64,000 nt of DNA from NCBI GenBank assembly GCA_037624485.1, contig JASJJC010000014.1, positions 62,001-126,000 of the forward strand, in the 5' to 3' direction. The notes under the pieces were generated by a model, which was given only the letters and a program-made list of their open reading frames with translations, was not told the origin of the DNA and did no database searches. Position numbers and translations under genes: made by a program. The DNA is from JAFMKE01 sp037624485. Lineage in GTDB: Bacteria > Bacteroidota > Bacteroidia > Chitinophagales > UBA8649. Shown here piece by piece: positions 24,464 to 33,368 of this stretch. The first letter of the stretch is position 1. Every line of letters begins with the position of its first letter.

Positions 24464-25522
24464 TTAAAATCTTCTTGCTGGCAGGGATTTGTTTGCTTTA
24501 TAACTGCGAATACTTTCTCCCATATAAATCAAAGAGATTTCAAAAGCACCTTTGAGATTTGAAGAATTCTGAAGATTTGAAAGATTTACATCGTAAGAAG
24601 CACCAATCCTCATATTTCTAAACTCTACCGAGGATAATACGACTACAGCGTCACCATTGACCGGGCTCAATCGATAACGAGCACCTAAATGGATGCTAGA
24701 ATTGGTTCTAAAACCAGAGCTAAAGTAATACCCTAATGAACTACCTGCCAAAATCATATGGTTCTCTCCTTGCTTTTGATAAAGTATGTCTGGAGCTAAA
24801 GCCAATTTATCTGAGAGAAAAACTTCAATACCTAAATCGCCTAAATACCTTCTTTTTAAGAAGATGTCATCGTTTTCGCTGATAAACCATTGATTTGGCT
24901 GACTCATGTGAAAAGTTGAAAAACCACCTTGCATTTTGAAACGATCACTAAACTGGGATTTCCAGTAAAGACCAAAATTATAATCAAAATAAAAAAATGA
25001 GCCCCTATCAAAATTGTTTGCGTCAAACTCTGAGCTATAGCCTGTCCCACTGTGACTAATCACGTCAAACTGATCATAAAAAACATAGCTCTCACGGTCC
25101 ATACTTCTTTGTACATAAGCTACTTGACCTCCTAATGATATTCTATGATTTCCCAATCTGCCAATACCCTTATGATATGCTAAAGAAAGACCTATATTAC
25201 TGGTTACTAAACTGGCTTCACCTACCCTATCGTTGGTGAACATTAACCCTAATCCCAGCTTATCATTTTTTAACTGGCCTTCAAACAAGGGTAAATCAAT
25301 GGCGGCTCCAGGAGTAACAAAAGCATTTTTGTTCAAGAATGAACTCCACTGATTACGGTAAATAACCGCAACTCGATAAGAACCATCAAAATTCCCCGTA
25401 AGTGCAGGGTTTAAGGCTTGAGCAAAAGTATAATACTGGGAAAAATGGACATCTTGAGCCAAACTCACTTCTAAACAACATGTAAAAAAGAATACAACAA
25501 AGCCTAGGTAATAATTTTTCAT
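24464..25522 (-). CDS. PorP/SprF family type IX secretion membrane protein
   Basis: 352 residues. Signal peptide followed by DVHFSQYYTFAQALNPALTG, a hallmark of PorP/SprF, and then a predicted ~14-stranded outer-membrane barrel (RVAVIYRNQWSSF, LGLGLMFTNDRVGEASL, GLSLAYHKGIG...). PorP/SprF proteins are T9SS components or partner proteins that bind PorE-like proteins or anchor SprB-type adhesins. First gene of a two-gene unit with the PorE-like gene. No large SprB-like adhesin gene flanks it here. Confidence 0.92.
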   Translation of the reverse strand: MKNYYLGFVVFFFTCCLEVSLAQDVHFSQYYTFAQALNPALTGNFDGSYRVAVIYRNQWSSFLNKNAFVTPGAAIDLPLFEGQLKNDKLGLGLMFTNDRVGEASLVTSNIGLSLAYHKGIGRLGNHRISLGGQVAYVQRSMDRESYVFYDQFDVISHSGTGYSSEFDANNFDRGSFFYFDYNFGLYWKSQFSDRFKMQGGFSTFHMSQPNQWFISENDDIFLKRRYLGDLGIEVFLSDKLALAPDILYQKQGENHMILAGSSLGYYFSSGFRTNSSIHLGARYRLSPVNGDAVVVLSSVEFRNMRIGASYDVNLSNLQNSSNLKGAFEISLIYMGESIRSYKANKSLPARRF

Positions 25523-25604
25523 AGTTTAGGGTTTTTCTAAGATGTTATATTTTAAAGATATAAATTTACCTTTTAAAATTTTTAAAACTTATCAAATATA
25601 CTCA

Positions 25605-27098
25605 ATGCAAGCAAACTATAAAAAATTACTAAAGTTTACCAATAAGATTGCTGACATTAAAAACGCAATTGCTGTTTTAAATTGGGATCAAGAAACCTAC
25701 ATGCCTCCGAAAGGCCAGGGATTTAGGGCACAGCAGATTGCAACTCTAAGTGGCATAGCTCATGAAACAGAAACATCAACGGCTTATGAAAATTGTATCA
25801 ACGAACTATTAGAAGAGCCCTCATTAAGCCCAGTTGAATCCAAAAACATACAACTACTCAAGCGAGATATGGTCAAAGCTAAGAAACTGCCAAGCGATTT
25901 TGTTATTGGATTATCTAAAGCAACTTCCAAAGCCTTCCATGCATGGATTACTGCTCGAAAAGCAAATGACTTTGAGCTATTTAAAGAAGCTTTGAGCGAA
26001 ATGGTGAAAATTCAGCAAGAGAAAGCAGAGATTTATGGATACAAGGATCATATTTATAATGCGCTAATGGATGATTATGAGCCGAAAGCAACGGTTCAAG
26101 AAATTGACACCCTTTTTAGTGAGGTGAAAACCAAGCTCAGTCCACTACTCGCTCAAATTGCGAAGAGTCCGCAAGTGGAAGATGCTTTTATGTATAAGCA
26201 CTTTGGAAAAGATAAGCAATGGGATTTTGGAATGACTATTTTAGAGCAATTAGGCTACGATTTAGAGGCTGGTCGTCAAGATCTTGCTGAGCATCCTTTT
26301 TCCACTACCTTTAGTCCCTTTGATGTTCGAGTAACCACTCGTATCAAAGAAAACAACCTCTACGATATGCTTTGGAGTTGCATTCATGAGTGTGGTCATG
26401 CGCTATACGAACAAGGATTAAGCGCAGCAGAATATGGTCTGCCTTGCGGCGAAGCTGTTTCGTTAGGCATACATGAAAGTCAATCTAGGTTTTATGAAAA
26501 CAATATAGGTCGCAGTGAAGCTTTTTGGGAATCTAACTATCCAGGTCTTCAAGCGACATTCCCTAATCAGCTTGGAGATGTTTCTAGTGAAGATTTTTAT
26601 CGAGCGGCTAACATTGTAAAGCCTTCCTTAATACGAACCGATGCAGATGAGTTAAGCTATCATTTTCATATTATGATCCGTTATGAAATTGAGAAGCAGT
26701 TAATCGATGGAAGTTTAGCTGTATCCGATGTTAAGGAGGCGTGGAATGCTTCATACTCAAAATATTTGAATATAAATGTGCCATCTGATAATCAAGGAGT
26801 TCTTCAAGATGTGCATTGGAGTCATGGCGGGTTTGGCTACTTCCCTACTTATTCGTTGGGTAGTTTTTATGCTGCACAGTTTGAAGCAAAAATGGTAAAG
26901 GAGATACCTGATATGTTTCAAGAAATAAGAACTGGAGAATTTAGTAATATCTTGACTTGGTTGAGAACGAACATCCATCAACATGGACGTTTTTACACCT
27001 CACAAGAATTGTGTAAAAATGCGACAGGTGAAACGCTTAAATTCGACTATTTCATGGATTATGCAGTTAAAAAATATTCAGCAATCTATGCTTTATAA
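25605..27098 (+). CDS. Metallocarboxypeptidase, peptidase family M32
   Basis: 497 residues from ATG 25605 (MQANYKKLLKFTNKI); a frame extending to 25542 adds 21 residues with no family resemblance. M32 carboxypeptidases (Taq type) trim C-terminal residues from peptides using a metal held by HExxH. The motif is HECGHALYEQG with HECGH at 261-265, the third ligand probably the Glu in ESQSRFYENN. DPRS-type motif region and DVHWSHGGFGYFPTYSLGSFYAAQ, typical of the family, are present. About 500 residues is normal. Cytoplasmic. Convergent with the epimerase gene. Confidence 0.94.
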   Translation: MQANYKKLLKFTNKIADIKNAIAVLNWDQETYMPPKGQGFRAQQIATLSGIAHETETSTAYENCINELLEEPSLSPVESKNIQLLKRDMVKAKKLPSDFVIGLSKATSKAFHAWITARKANDFELFKEALSEMVKIQQEKAEIYGYKDHIYNALMDDYEPKATVQEIDTLFSEVKTKLSPLLAQIAKSPQVEDAFMYKHFGKDKQWDFGMTILEQLGYDLEAGRQDLAEHPFSTTFSPFDVRVTTRIKENNLYDMLWSCIHECGHALYEQGLSAAEYGLPCGEAVSLGIHESQSRFYENNIGRSEAFWESNYPGLQATFPNQLGDVSSEDFYRAANIVKPSLIRTDADELSYHFHIMIRYEIEKQLIDGSLAVSDVKEAWNASYSKYLNINVPSDNQGVLQDVHWSHGGFGYFPTYSLGSFYAAQFEAKMVKEIPDMFQEIRTGEFSNILTWLRTNIHQHGRFYTSQELCKNATGETLKFDYFMDYAVKKYSAIYAL

Positions 27099-27132
27099 AA
27101 GCGCAAGGAAATCAAATAACTTTAAAGCCTTA

Positions 27133-28023
27133 TCATTGCATCAAATCCCGTATTGCATCTTCCATGTCCTCAAACTTAAAAGCGAAGCCCCTTTCTAAGA
27201 TTTTATTTGCACTACAATTTTGACTTAAAAACAAAACATCACTCATTTCACCAAGAGCCAGTTTAAGTCCAATTTTTGGCGCAGTGATGGCTATTGTGTT
27301 TTCAACACCAGCGATTTCTTTTGCCAACTTTGCTTGAGTAACTGGTTTTGGGGCAACAGCATTGTACACTCCCGATATGTGCTTATTTTCAATAGCAAAA
27401 ATGAACATCTCGGCTAAATCATCAATATGTATCCAAGAGTAAGTTTGTTTTCCATTGCCTAAAATACCTACAAAAAAAGGTAAAGTCTTCGTTATTTCTG
27501 GCAGTGCTCCTCCATCTTTTGCAAGCACTATACCAATTCGAAAAATAAGCTTTTTGATAACTTTATCATTAATTATATAGCTCTCTTCCCACAACTTACA
27601 TACCGATGCAAGAAAATCATCTCCGGCGACTTTATCCTCCGACAATATTCCGTCTTGTTTTCCATAATATCCTATTGCTGAGGCACCAATAAACTGTGTT
27701 ACCTGATGATCTTTTTGATTCAAAAAATTCATAAGCAGTAAGGAAGATTCTACTCGGCTATCCAAAATTTCTTTCTTCCTTGTTTTGGTCCATCTCTTAT
27801 CCGCTACTCCTGCTCCAGCCAAATGAATAATGCTAGTAACGCCATTAAAAGCCTTAGCATCCATCACTTGCATGCTAGGATCCCAATAAAACACACCAAC
27901 TCCTTTCCTTTTATAGCTTTTACGAGTCGACAAATGGGCCACTTCTATTCCTTTCTCCAATAGTATTTCGGTGATTCTTGTCCCAAGCAGACCGCTTCCC
28001 CCTGTTATCAGTACTTTATTCAT
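27133..28023 (-). CDS. TIGR01777 NAD-dependent epimerase/dehydratase family protein
   Basis: 296 residues. N-terminal NAD(P)-binding loop GGSGLLGTRI (8-17), then the TIGR01777 features VFYWDPS, IIHLAGAGVADKRWTKTRKKEI, IGASAIGYYG and GNGKQTYSWIHIDD. A short C-terminal DUF1731 domain (VLFLSQNCSANKILERGFAFKFEDMEDAI) ends the protein. Extended SDR fold; known relatives include E. coli YfcH and plant cell-division-related homologues, but the substrate is not established. Stands alone. Confidence 0.92.
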   Translation of the reverse strand: MNKVLITGGSGLLGTRITEILLEKGIEVAHLSTRKSYKRKGVGVFYWDPSMQVMDAKAFNGVTSIIHLAGAGVADKRWTKTRKKEILDSRVESSLLLMNFLNQKDHQVTQFIGASAIGYYGKQDGILSEDKVAGDDFLASVCKLWEESYIINDKVIKKLIFRIGIVLAKDGGALPEITKTLPFFVGILGNGKQTYSWIHIDDLAEMFIFAIENKHISGVYNAVAPKPVTQAKLAKEIAGVENTIAITAPKIGLKLALGEMSDVLFLSQNCSANKILERGFAFKFEDMEDAIRDLMQ

Positions 28024-28098
28024 GTTGTTAAAATTATTGATGAGTGTGGTAAGTTCACCTTACCTTTATAAGCTTAATACTTTAAATTTTGTTCATCT

Positions 28099-29895
28099 AT
28101 GAAAAATAGCATATTCGCATTAAACTTGCTTTTCCTGTTCGCTTGCAACACTAATGATGTCGTATCCACAGATGTAAATTTAGCTGAACTTCCGTATGAA
28201 GGTAAAAAAAAGTCCAAAGAACTTCTCGTTCATGAATTGAGTGACCCTGACAAACTAAACCCTTTAACTTCCCAAGGTGCGGGTAGCTCATATATTGAAC
28301 ATTGTATGTTTATGTACTTATTGGATATTGATAAAGAAAAACTTGAAGTTATTCCTTGGTTAGCCAAAGAAAGACCCAAAATCAGCGAATTGAACGAAGG
28401 TCCATACAAGCTAAAAATTGATTATGAAATTAGGAAGGAAGCAACATGGGACAATGGTACTCCAGTTACCGCATATGATGTTGATTTTAGTTTCAAGACC
28501 ACTAAAAACCCGCACGTAGATGCCGAGCACCAGAGACCTTATATCGATTTTGTAGCGGATATAATTATTGATGAGGAAAATCCAAAAAAGTTTTCTTTTT
28601 TGACCAATGAACTGCATTATTCTGCAGAATTTTCCAGTGGAGGAGTTAATTATATTATTCCAGAATACATATACGACCCCGAGCAACTCATGCGAAAATT
28701 CAGCTTAAAACAGTTAAGTAATAAAGAGGAAATTGAAGAAATAAGAGGAGATCTTGATCTAATTACATTTGCTGAATCGTTCAACGGAGAAAAGTTTCAG
28801 CGAGAACCCGGATTTGTAGTTGGCTGCGGCCCGTATAGCCTAGAAGAATGGACCACCGGTCAGCGAGTTGTCTTAAAAAAGAAAGAAAATTGGTGGGGTA
28901 ATGCCTTAGAAGGAACGCAGAGTTTCGACAATCATCCGGAAAAAATAATTTATGAAATCATCAATGATAAGGTGACTGCCGTGACCGCGACCAAAGATGA
29001 ACAAATAGATATTATGCGCGGTGTTTCTCCTTATAATTTCAAGGAGCTTAGCACGGATAAAGCATTCAATAGCAAGTTCTTTATGTTTAATACTGATTTC
29101 TTATCCTACACTTATATAGGCTTAAATATGAGGCATCCAATTTTAAAAGAAAAAGAAGTAAGACAAGCACTTGCTCATTGCGTAAACGTTCCGCAAATCA
29201 TCGAGATTATTATGTACGGTTATGCAAAACCGATTGGAAGTTTTGTGCATCCAAGCAAATCCCATTACAACACAAACCTTAAACCATATGAATTTAACCT
29301 CACTATCGCTAAAAATTTACTAGCTGGTGCAGGTTGGATTGATTCTGACCAAGATGGTGTTTTAGACAAAGAAATTGATGGGGTTAATACCCCTCTTCGA
29401 TTGAGCATAAAATTTAACTCAGGAAATGACAGCCGCGAAAAAATATGCTTATTTCTAAAAGAGCACGCAAAAAAAATAGGTATTGACCTTGAAATTCAAG
29501 TAAAGGAGTGGACCGTTTATTTAGATGAATGTACAAACCATGATTTCGATATGTATGTCCTGGGGTGGGTTCAAGAGGCAGTTCTTGACGACCCCAAACA
29601 ACTTTTCCATACCGATGCCTATAATGGAGGAAGTAATTATACCGGTTTCGGCGATGCATACACGGACGTACTTATCGATAATTTGAGAAAGGAAATGGAT
29701 GATGAAAAGCGTACCAATATGTTTAAAGAGCTTCAAGCTATCGTTCATGAAGAAGTGCCATATATCCTCTTGTATACTCCGGATAATTTACTTACGATAA
29801 GTAAACGTTTTGGAAATGCCAAACCCTATATTGCGCGTCCCGGCTATGAGGAAAGAGAATTAATACTTAAAAGTTATAAAGGAGCGCAACAATAA
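28099..29895 (+). CDS. Peptide ABC transporter substrate-binding lipoprotein (SBP family 5), copy 1
   Basis: 598 residues. Lipoprotein signal with lipobox LFAC (Cys16). SBP_bac_5 features: LSDPDKLNPLTSQGAG near the start, YEIRKEATWDNGTPVTAYDV, VVGCGPYSLEEWTTGQRVVL, and the Ca-loop-like DSDQDGVLDKEIDG in the second lobe. Binds oligopeptides or a similar solute outside the inner membrane. A paralogue lies 104 bp downstream and two permease genes follow, so this looks like the first gene of a transport locus. No ATPase gene is in the window. Confidence 0.9.
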   Translation: MKNSIFALNLLFLFACNTNDVVSTDVNLAELPYEGKKKSKELLVHELSDPDKLNPLTSQGAGSSYIEHCMFMYLLDIDKEKLEVIPWLAKERPKISELNEGPYKLKIDYEIRKEATWDNGTPVTAYDVDFSFKTTKNPHVDAEHQRPYIDFVADIIIDEENPKKFSFLTNELHYSAEFSSGGVNYIIPEYIYDPEQLMRKFSLKQLSNKEEIEEIRGDLDLITFAESFNGEKFQREPGFVVGCGPYSLEEWTTGQRVVLKKKENWWGNALEGTQSFDNHPEKIIYEIINDKVTAVTATKDEQIDIMRGVSPYNFKELSTDKAFNSKFFMFNTDFLSYTYIGLNMRHPILKEKEVRQALAHCVNVPQIIEIIMYGYAKPIGSFVHPSKSHYNTNLKPYEFNLTIAKNLLAGAGWIDSDQDGVLDKEIDGVNTPLRLSIKFNSGNDSREKICLFLKEHAKKIGIDLEIQVKEWTVYLDECTNHDFDMYVLGWVQEAVLDDPKQLFHTDAYNGGSNYTGFGDAYTDVLIDNLRKEMDDEKRTNMFKELQAIVHEEVPYILLYTPDNLLTISKRFGNAKPYIARPGYEERELILKSYKGAQQ

Positions 29896-29999
29896 TTCTG
29901 TGCTAAAGGGATCTGTTTTAATTAATCGAAGTTCTATTGATTAACTGAAATTTTGCTATTTTAGCGCAACTTACCAATTAACAAAATAAAACCTCAATA

Positions 30000-31826
30000 A
30001 TGATAAACGCAAAAAACTTGTTCAAATTAATCATGCTTCTTCCTTTAGCAGCATTTTTTACTAGCTGCACTAGTAATTCCGATGGAGGAAAAAATGATGG
30101 TGTAGTGATCAGTAAAAAAGCAGGTAAAAATGAAGTATACGTTCATTTGAGTTCAGATTTAGATAAAATAAATCCGATAATCTCAACAAGTGCAAATGCT
30201 AGTTTAGTTGAACGTTTTTTATTTTATAATCTCTTAGAATCAGATCCTTCAACACTCGAACTAACGCATGTTGTAGCAACAGGAAGACCTGTAATAGAAG
30301 AAATCGAAACGGAAGCTTTTGGCGAAAGCATTAAGGGTTTGGCTATCACCTATGAAATTAGACCTGAAGCTACTTGGGATGATGGTACTCCAGTTACTGC
30401 TGCAGATTACGAGTTTGCTTTAAAAGTTGTAAAAAATCCAAAAGTAGATTGCGAGAGTCTCCGTCCTTACTTTGAGTTCATTTTCGATTTGGAAATAGAT
30501 CCAAATAATCCAAAAAAATTCACGGTATTCACTCAAGACAAATACATTTTATCCGAATCTGTTAGTTCGGGTTATTTATATCCTAAGCATATTTATGATG
30601 CTGAGGGTTTAATGGATAATTATTCAGTTTATGAATTAAGTAATCCGTCTAATTTAGTTGATTTATCCGGTGATTTGAATATCATCACGTTTGCAGAACA
30701 GTTTAACAGTGAGAAGTTTTCAAGAAATCCTGATTTCGTTGTAGGATGTGGACCATACCGATTAAAAGAGTGGACCACAGGACAACGGGTAGTCTTGGTG
30801 AAAAAAGAAAATTGGTGGGGTGAGCAATTTGTAGGTAAAGAAACTCGATTTGACAACTATCCTGATAAAATTGTTTATGAAATAATCGTTGATAACACGA
30901 CTGCTGTTACCGCGATGAAGGACGAAAGCATTGACGTAATGGGAGGTATTCCTTCTAAGGATTATGTAGACCTAAAAGAAAATGAGAACTTTAAAGCATT
31001 GTTCAATCTTCATGAACCTATTGCACCTTCTTACAGCTATATCGGGTTAAATAACAAGAGTCCTAAGTTGGAAGATAAAAGAGTTCGACAAGCCTTATCA
31101 ATGGCTCTGGATTATGAGACCATCAATAGAGTGATTAACTATAATCTAGCTGAACGTACAGTTGGTCCAGTTCATCCAAATAAAACTTATTACAACAAAG
31201 ACATTGCATTTTATGCTTATGATTTAAATGCGGCTAAAGTTCTTTTAGACGAGTCTGGATGGTTGGATATAGATGGGAATGGAGTAAGAGAGAAATTTAT
31301 TGATGGCGAAACTATCGAATTAGACCTAGAGTTTTTATTGGTTGCTGGAAGCGAATCTGCTGAGAACATTGCATTAATGTTGAAAAACAATATGGCCAAA
31401 GTTGGCGTAAATATTGAGATTGTACAAAAAGAATGGACTGTATTCCTAGAGCAAGTAAAATCACATGATTTTGAAATGAATACAATGGGTTGGGTAATGG
31501 GCCCGGATTTATCAGACTTTAAACAAATATGGCATACGGATTCATATAATGGAGGAAGCAACTATATTGGTTTTGGAAATACCTATACAGATGATTTAAT
31601 TGACAAGATTAGATACGAATTGGATGAGGAAAAGAGAAACGCTATGTATCTTGAGTTTCAAGAAATCCTGCATGAGGAAGCCCCTTACATCTTCATGTTT
31701 ACAGGGAAAAATAAGATGGCATTTCATGGAAGATTTGATAACGCTAACGGATATCTCCTGCGTCCAGGTCATTTTGAAAATGAATTTAAGTTAAACCCTA
31801 ATTTTGGCGCTGCTGCAGCTCAATAA
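30000..31826 (+). CDS. Peptide ABC transporter substrate-binding lipoprotein (SBP family 5), copy 2
   Basis: 608 residues, lipobox FTSC (Cys23). Same architecture as the upstream gene, sharing ATWDDGTPVTA, FVVGCGPYRLKEWTTGQ and a DIDGNGVREKFIDG loop, and clearly a tandem duplication that has diverged. The permease gene begins 12 bp after its stop, so this copy is the one most tightly linked to the channel. The two copies may differ in ligand range. Confidence 0.9.
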   Translation: MINAKNLFKLIMLLPLAAFFTSCTSNSDGGKNDGVVISKKAGKNEVYVHLSSDLDKINPIISTSANASLVERFLFYNLLESDPSTLELTHVVATGRPVIEEIETEAFGESIKGLAITYEIRPEATWDDGTPVTAADYEFALKVVKNPKVDCESLRPYFEFIFDLEIDPNNPKKFTVFTQDKYILSESVSSGYLYPKHIYDAEGLMDNYSVYELSNPSNLVDLSGDLNIITFAEQFNSEKFSRNPDFVVGCGPYRLKEWTTGQRVVLVKKENWWGEQFVGKETRFDNYPDKIVYEIIVDNTTAVTAMKDESIDVMGGIPSKDYVDLKENENFKALFNLHEPIAPSYSYIGLNNKSPKLEDKRVRQALSMALDYETINRVINYNLAERTVGPVHPNKTYYNKDIAFYAYDLNAAKVLLDESGWLDIDGNGVREKFIDGETIELDLEFLLVAGSESAENIALMLKNNMAKVGVNIEIVQKEWTVFLEQVKSHDFEMNTMGWVMGPDLSDFKQIWHTDSYNGGSNYIGFGNTYTDDLIDKIRYELDEEKRNAMYLEFQEILHEEAPYIFMFTGKNKMAFHGRFDNANGYLLRPGHFENEFKLNPNFGAAAAQ

Positions 31827-31838
31827 TTTTAGTATACT

Positions 31839-33362
31839 ATGTTTAAATACATTCTAACCCGGATATTATATTTTATTCCGACGCTTCTAATCATTACCCT
31901 GTTAACCTTTTTGCTTAGCCAGGCTGCCCCAGGGGACCCTGTCGAAACAAGACTTCAAGGTGGTCAAGGCGCTCAAGGTGGTGGAATGTCAGAGAAACAA
32001 GCTGGAGAGCAAGCCTATATTGATATGAGCAAAAAGCTCGGTTTGGATTTGCCCCCGTTTTATTTTTCATTGGGTTCGATAGCTGAACCTAAAGACCTCT
32101 ACAAGATATTTCGTAAAAAGGAAAGAGAAAATCTTGCTAGACTCATTAACAAATATGGGAACTGGGATAAAATAGAGCCTTATTACGAATCCATCAAAGC
32201 ATTTGAAGTTACGCTTTATGATATTGAGCGAGATACAAATAGCTACACTGACTTAAAGATTCTGAAAGAAGGAATCAATAACTTACTTAATAATTATGAG
32301 GAGGGTAAGGTTAATAATACTTTAGCTAATATGGAGCAAGCCATGAACACCATGAGCAAGGTTAGAGTGGATAGTAACACTATTATTGAAAGGAATTATT
32401 TCGAAAGTTCTATTCCTGCATTCACCGCCATGAGAGATAATTACTTGGCCATAAAAGCTAATCCATCCGTTTGGAAAACTAATATACCTAGTATTAAATG
32501 GATCGGAACAGGCAATCAATATCATGTTTGGTTGTTTGGCAATAAACCTTGGTTCTCAAAATCTAAAGATCCGAGTCTAAAAGGAGGTTTTATTCGAGGA
32601 GATTTTGGAGAATCCTACCTGGATGGAAGACCCGTTTCCTCCATTATTAAAGATGCTTTACCGATCACCATGAGTTTAAATATTATTTCGGTATTAATCG
32701 CTTATTCACTTTCGGTTTGGTTAGGTGTATTTTTATCCAAAAGAAAAGATTCAAAATTAGATAGAGTATTATCCATTGTGCTTTTCATTTTATATTCTCT
32801 CCCCGTTTTCTGGGTAGCAACAATATTCATTGTTTATTTAACCACCAATGAGTATGGCATGGATTGGTTTCCAACCTATGGTCTTTTCTCTAACGACCTT
32901 TCAGATGATGCTACTTTCTGGGAAGTAGCCAAAGATGGCGGTGCACACGTCATTTTACCTATATTGGCGATGACATATGGCTCCTTCACCTACATTACCA
33001 GACAAATGAGAGGCAGTATGCTTGCTGTTCTAAAACAAGATTACATAAGAACAGCAGTTGCTAAAGGTTTACCCGACAATAAGGTAACTTGGAAGCATGC
33101 ATTTAGAAATTCCTTGATACCAGTCATTACAATGTTTGCGAGTTTGTTTCCAGTAATGATCAGCGGATCAGTTGTTATTGAGGTAATTTTTTCTATCCCC
33201 GGAATGGGGAGAGTTGGTTACGAAGCGGTACTCGCAAGAAACTATCCAGTGCTATTTACAGTGTTAATCTTCTCTGCAGTATTGACCATGATTGGGATAC
33301 TCATAGCAGATATTTTATATTCAGTGGCTGACCCACGAATTTCATTTACTAAAAAGAAGTAA
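31839..33362 (+). CDS. Peptide ABC transporter permease, OppB type, with large insert
   Basis: 507 residues; OppB/DppB permeases are usually near 310. First membrane helix at about 5-28 with the family motif FLLSQAAPGDPV. After LGLDLPP comes an added stretch of about 160 residues (80-240) that is hydrophilic and largely helical (for example KKERENLARLINKYG, LANMEQAMNTMSKV), expected in the periplasm. The canonical core resumes at GDFGESYLDGRPVSSIIKDALP with five more helices and the EAA loop (RTAVAKGLPDNKVTWKHAFRNS), which contacts the ATPase. Followed 6 bp later by the OppC-type gene. Confidence 0.9.
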   Translation: MFKYILTRILYFIPTLLIITLLTFLLSQAAPGDPVETRLQGGQGAQGGGMSEKQAGEQAYIDMSKKLGLDLPPFYFSLGSIAEPKDLYKIFRKKERENLARLINKYGNWDKIEPYYESIKAFEVTLYDIERDTNSYTDLKILKEGINNLLNNYEEGKVNNTLANMEQAMNTMSKVRVDSNTIIERNYFESSIPAFTAMRDNYLAIKANPSVWKTNIPSIKWIGTGNQYHVWLFGNKPWFSKSKDPSLKGGFIRGDFGESYLDGRPVSSIIKDALPITMSLNIISVLIAYSLSVWLGVFLSKRKDSKLDRVLSIVLFILYSLPVFWVATIFIVYLTTNEYGMDWFPTYGLFSNDLSDDATFWEVAKDGGAHVILPILAMTYGSFTYITRQMRGSMLAVLKQDYIRTAVAKGLPDNKVTWKHAFRNSLIPVITMFASLFPVMISGSVVIEVIFSIPGMGRVGYEAVLARNYPVLFTVLIFSAVLTMIGILIADILYSVADPRISFTKKK

Positions 33363-33368
33363 AGGTAT

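Noticed and set aside
31217..31561. 114-codon open frame on the minus strand inside the second binding-protein gene
   Set aside because: Antisense to a well-conserved SBP family 5 gene in a favourable frame; no family resemblance and no promoter.
28099..31826. Tandem similar genes that could be a recent DNA duplication or mobile element
   Set aside because: Similarity is at protein level only; there are no flanking direct repeats, transposase or long identical DNA.
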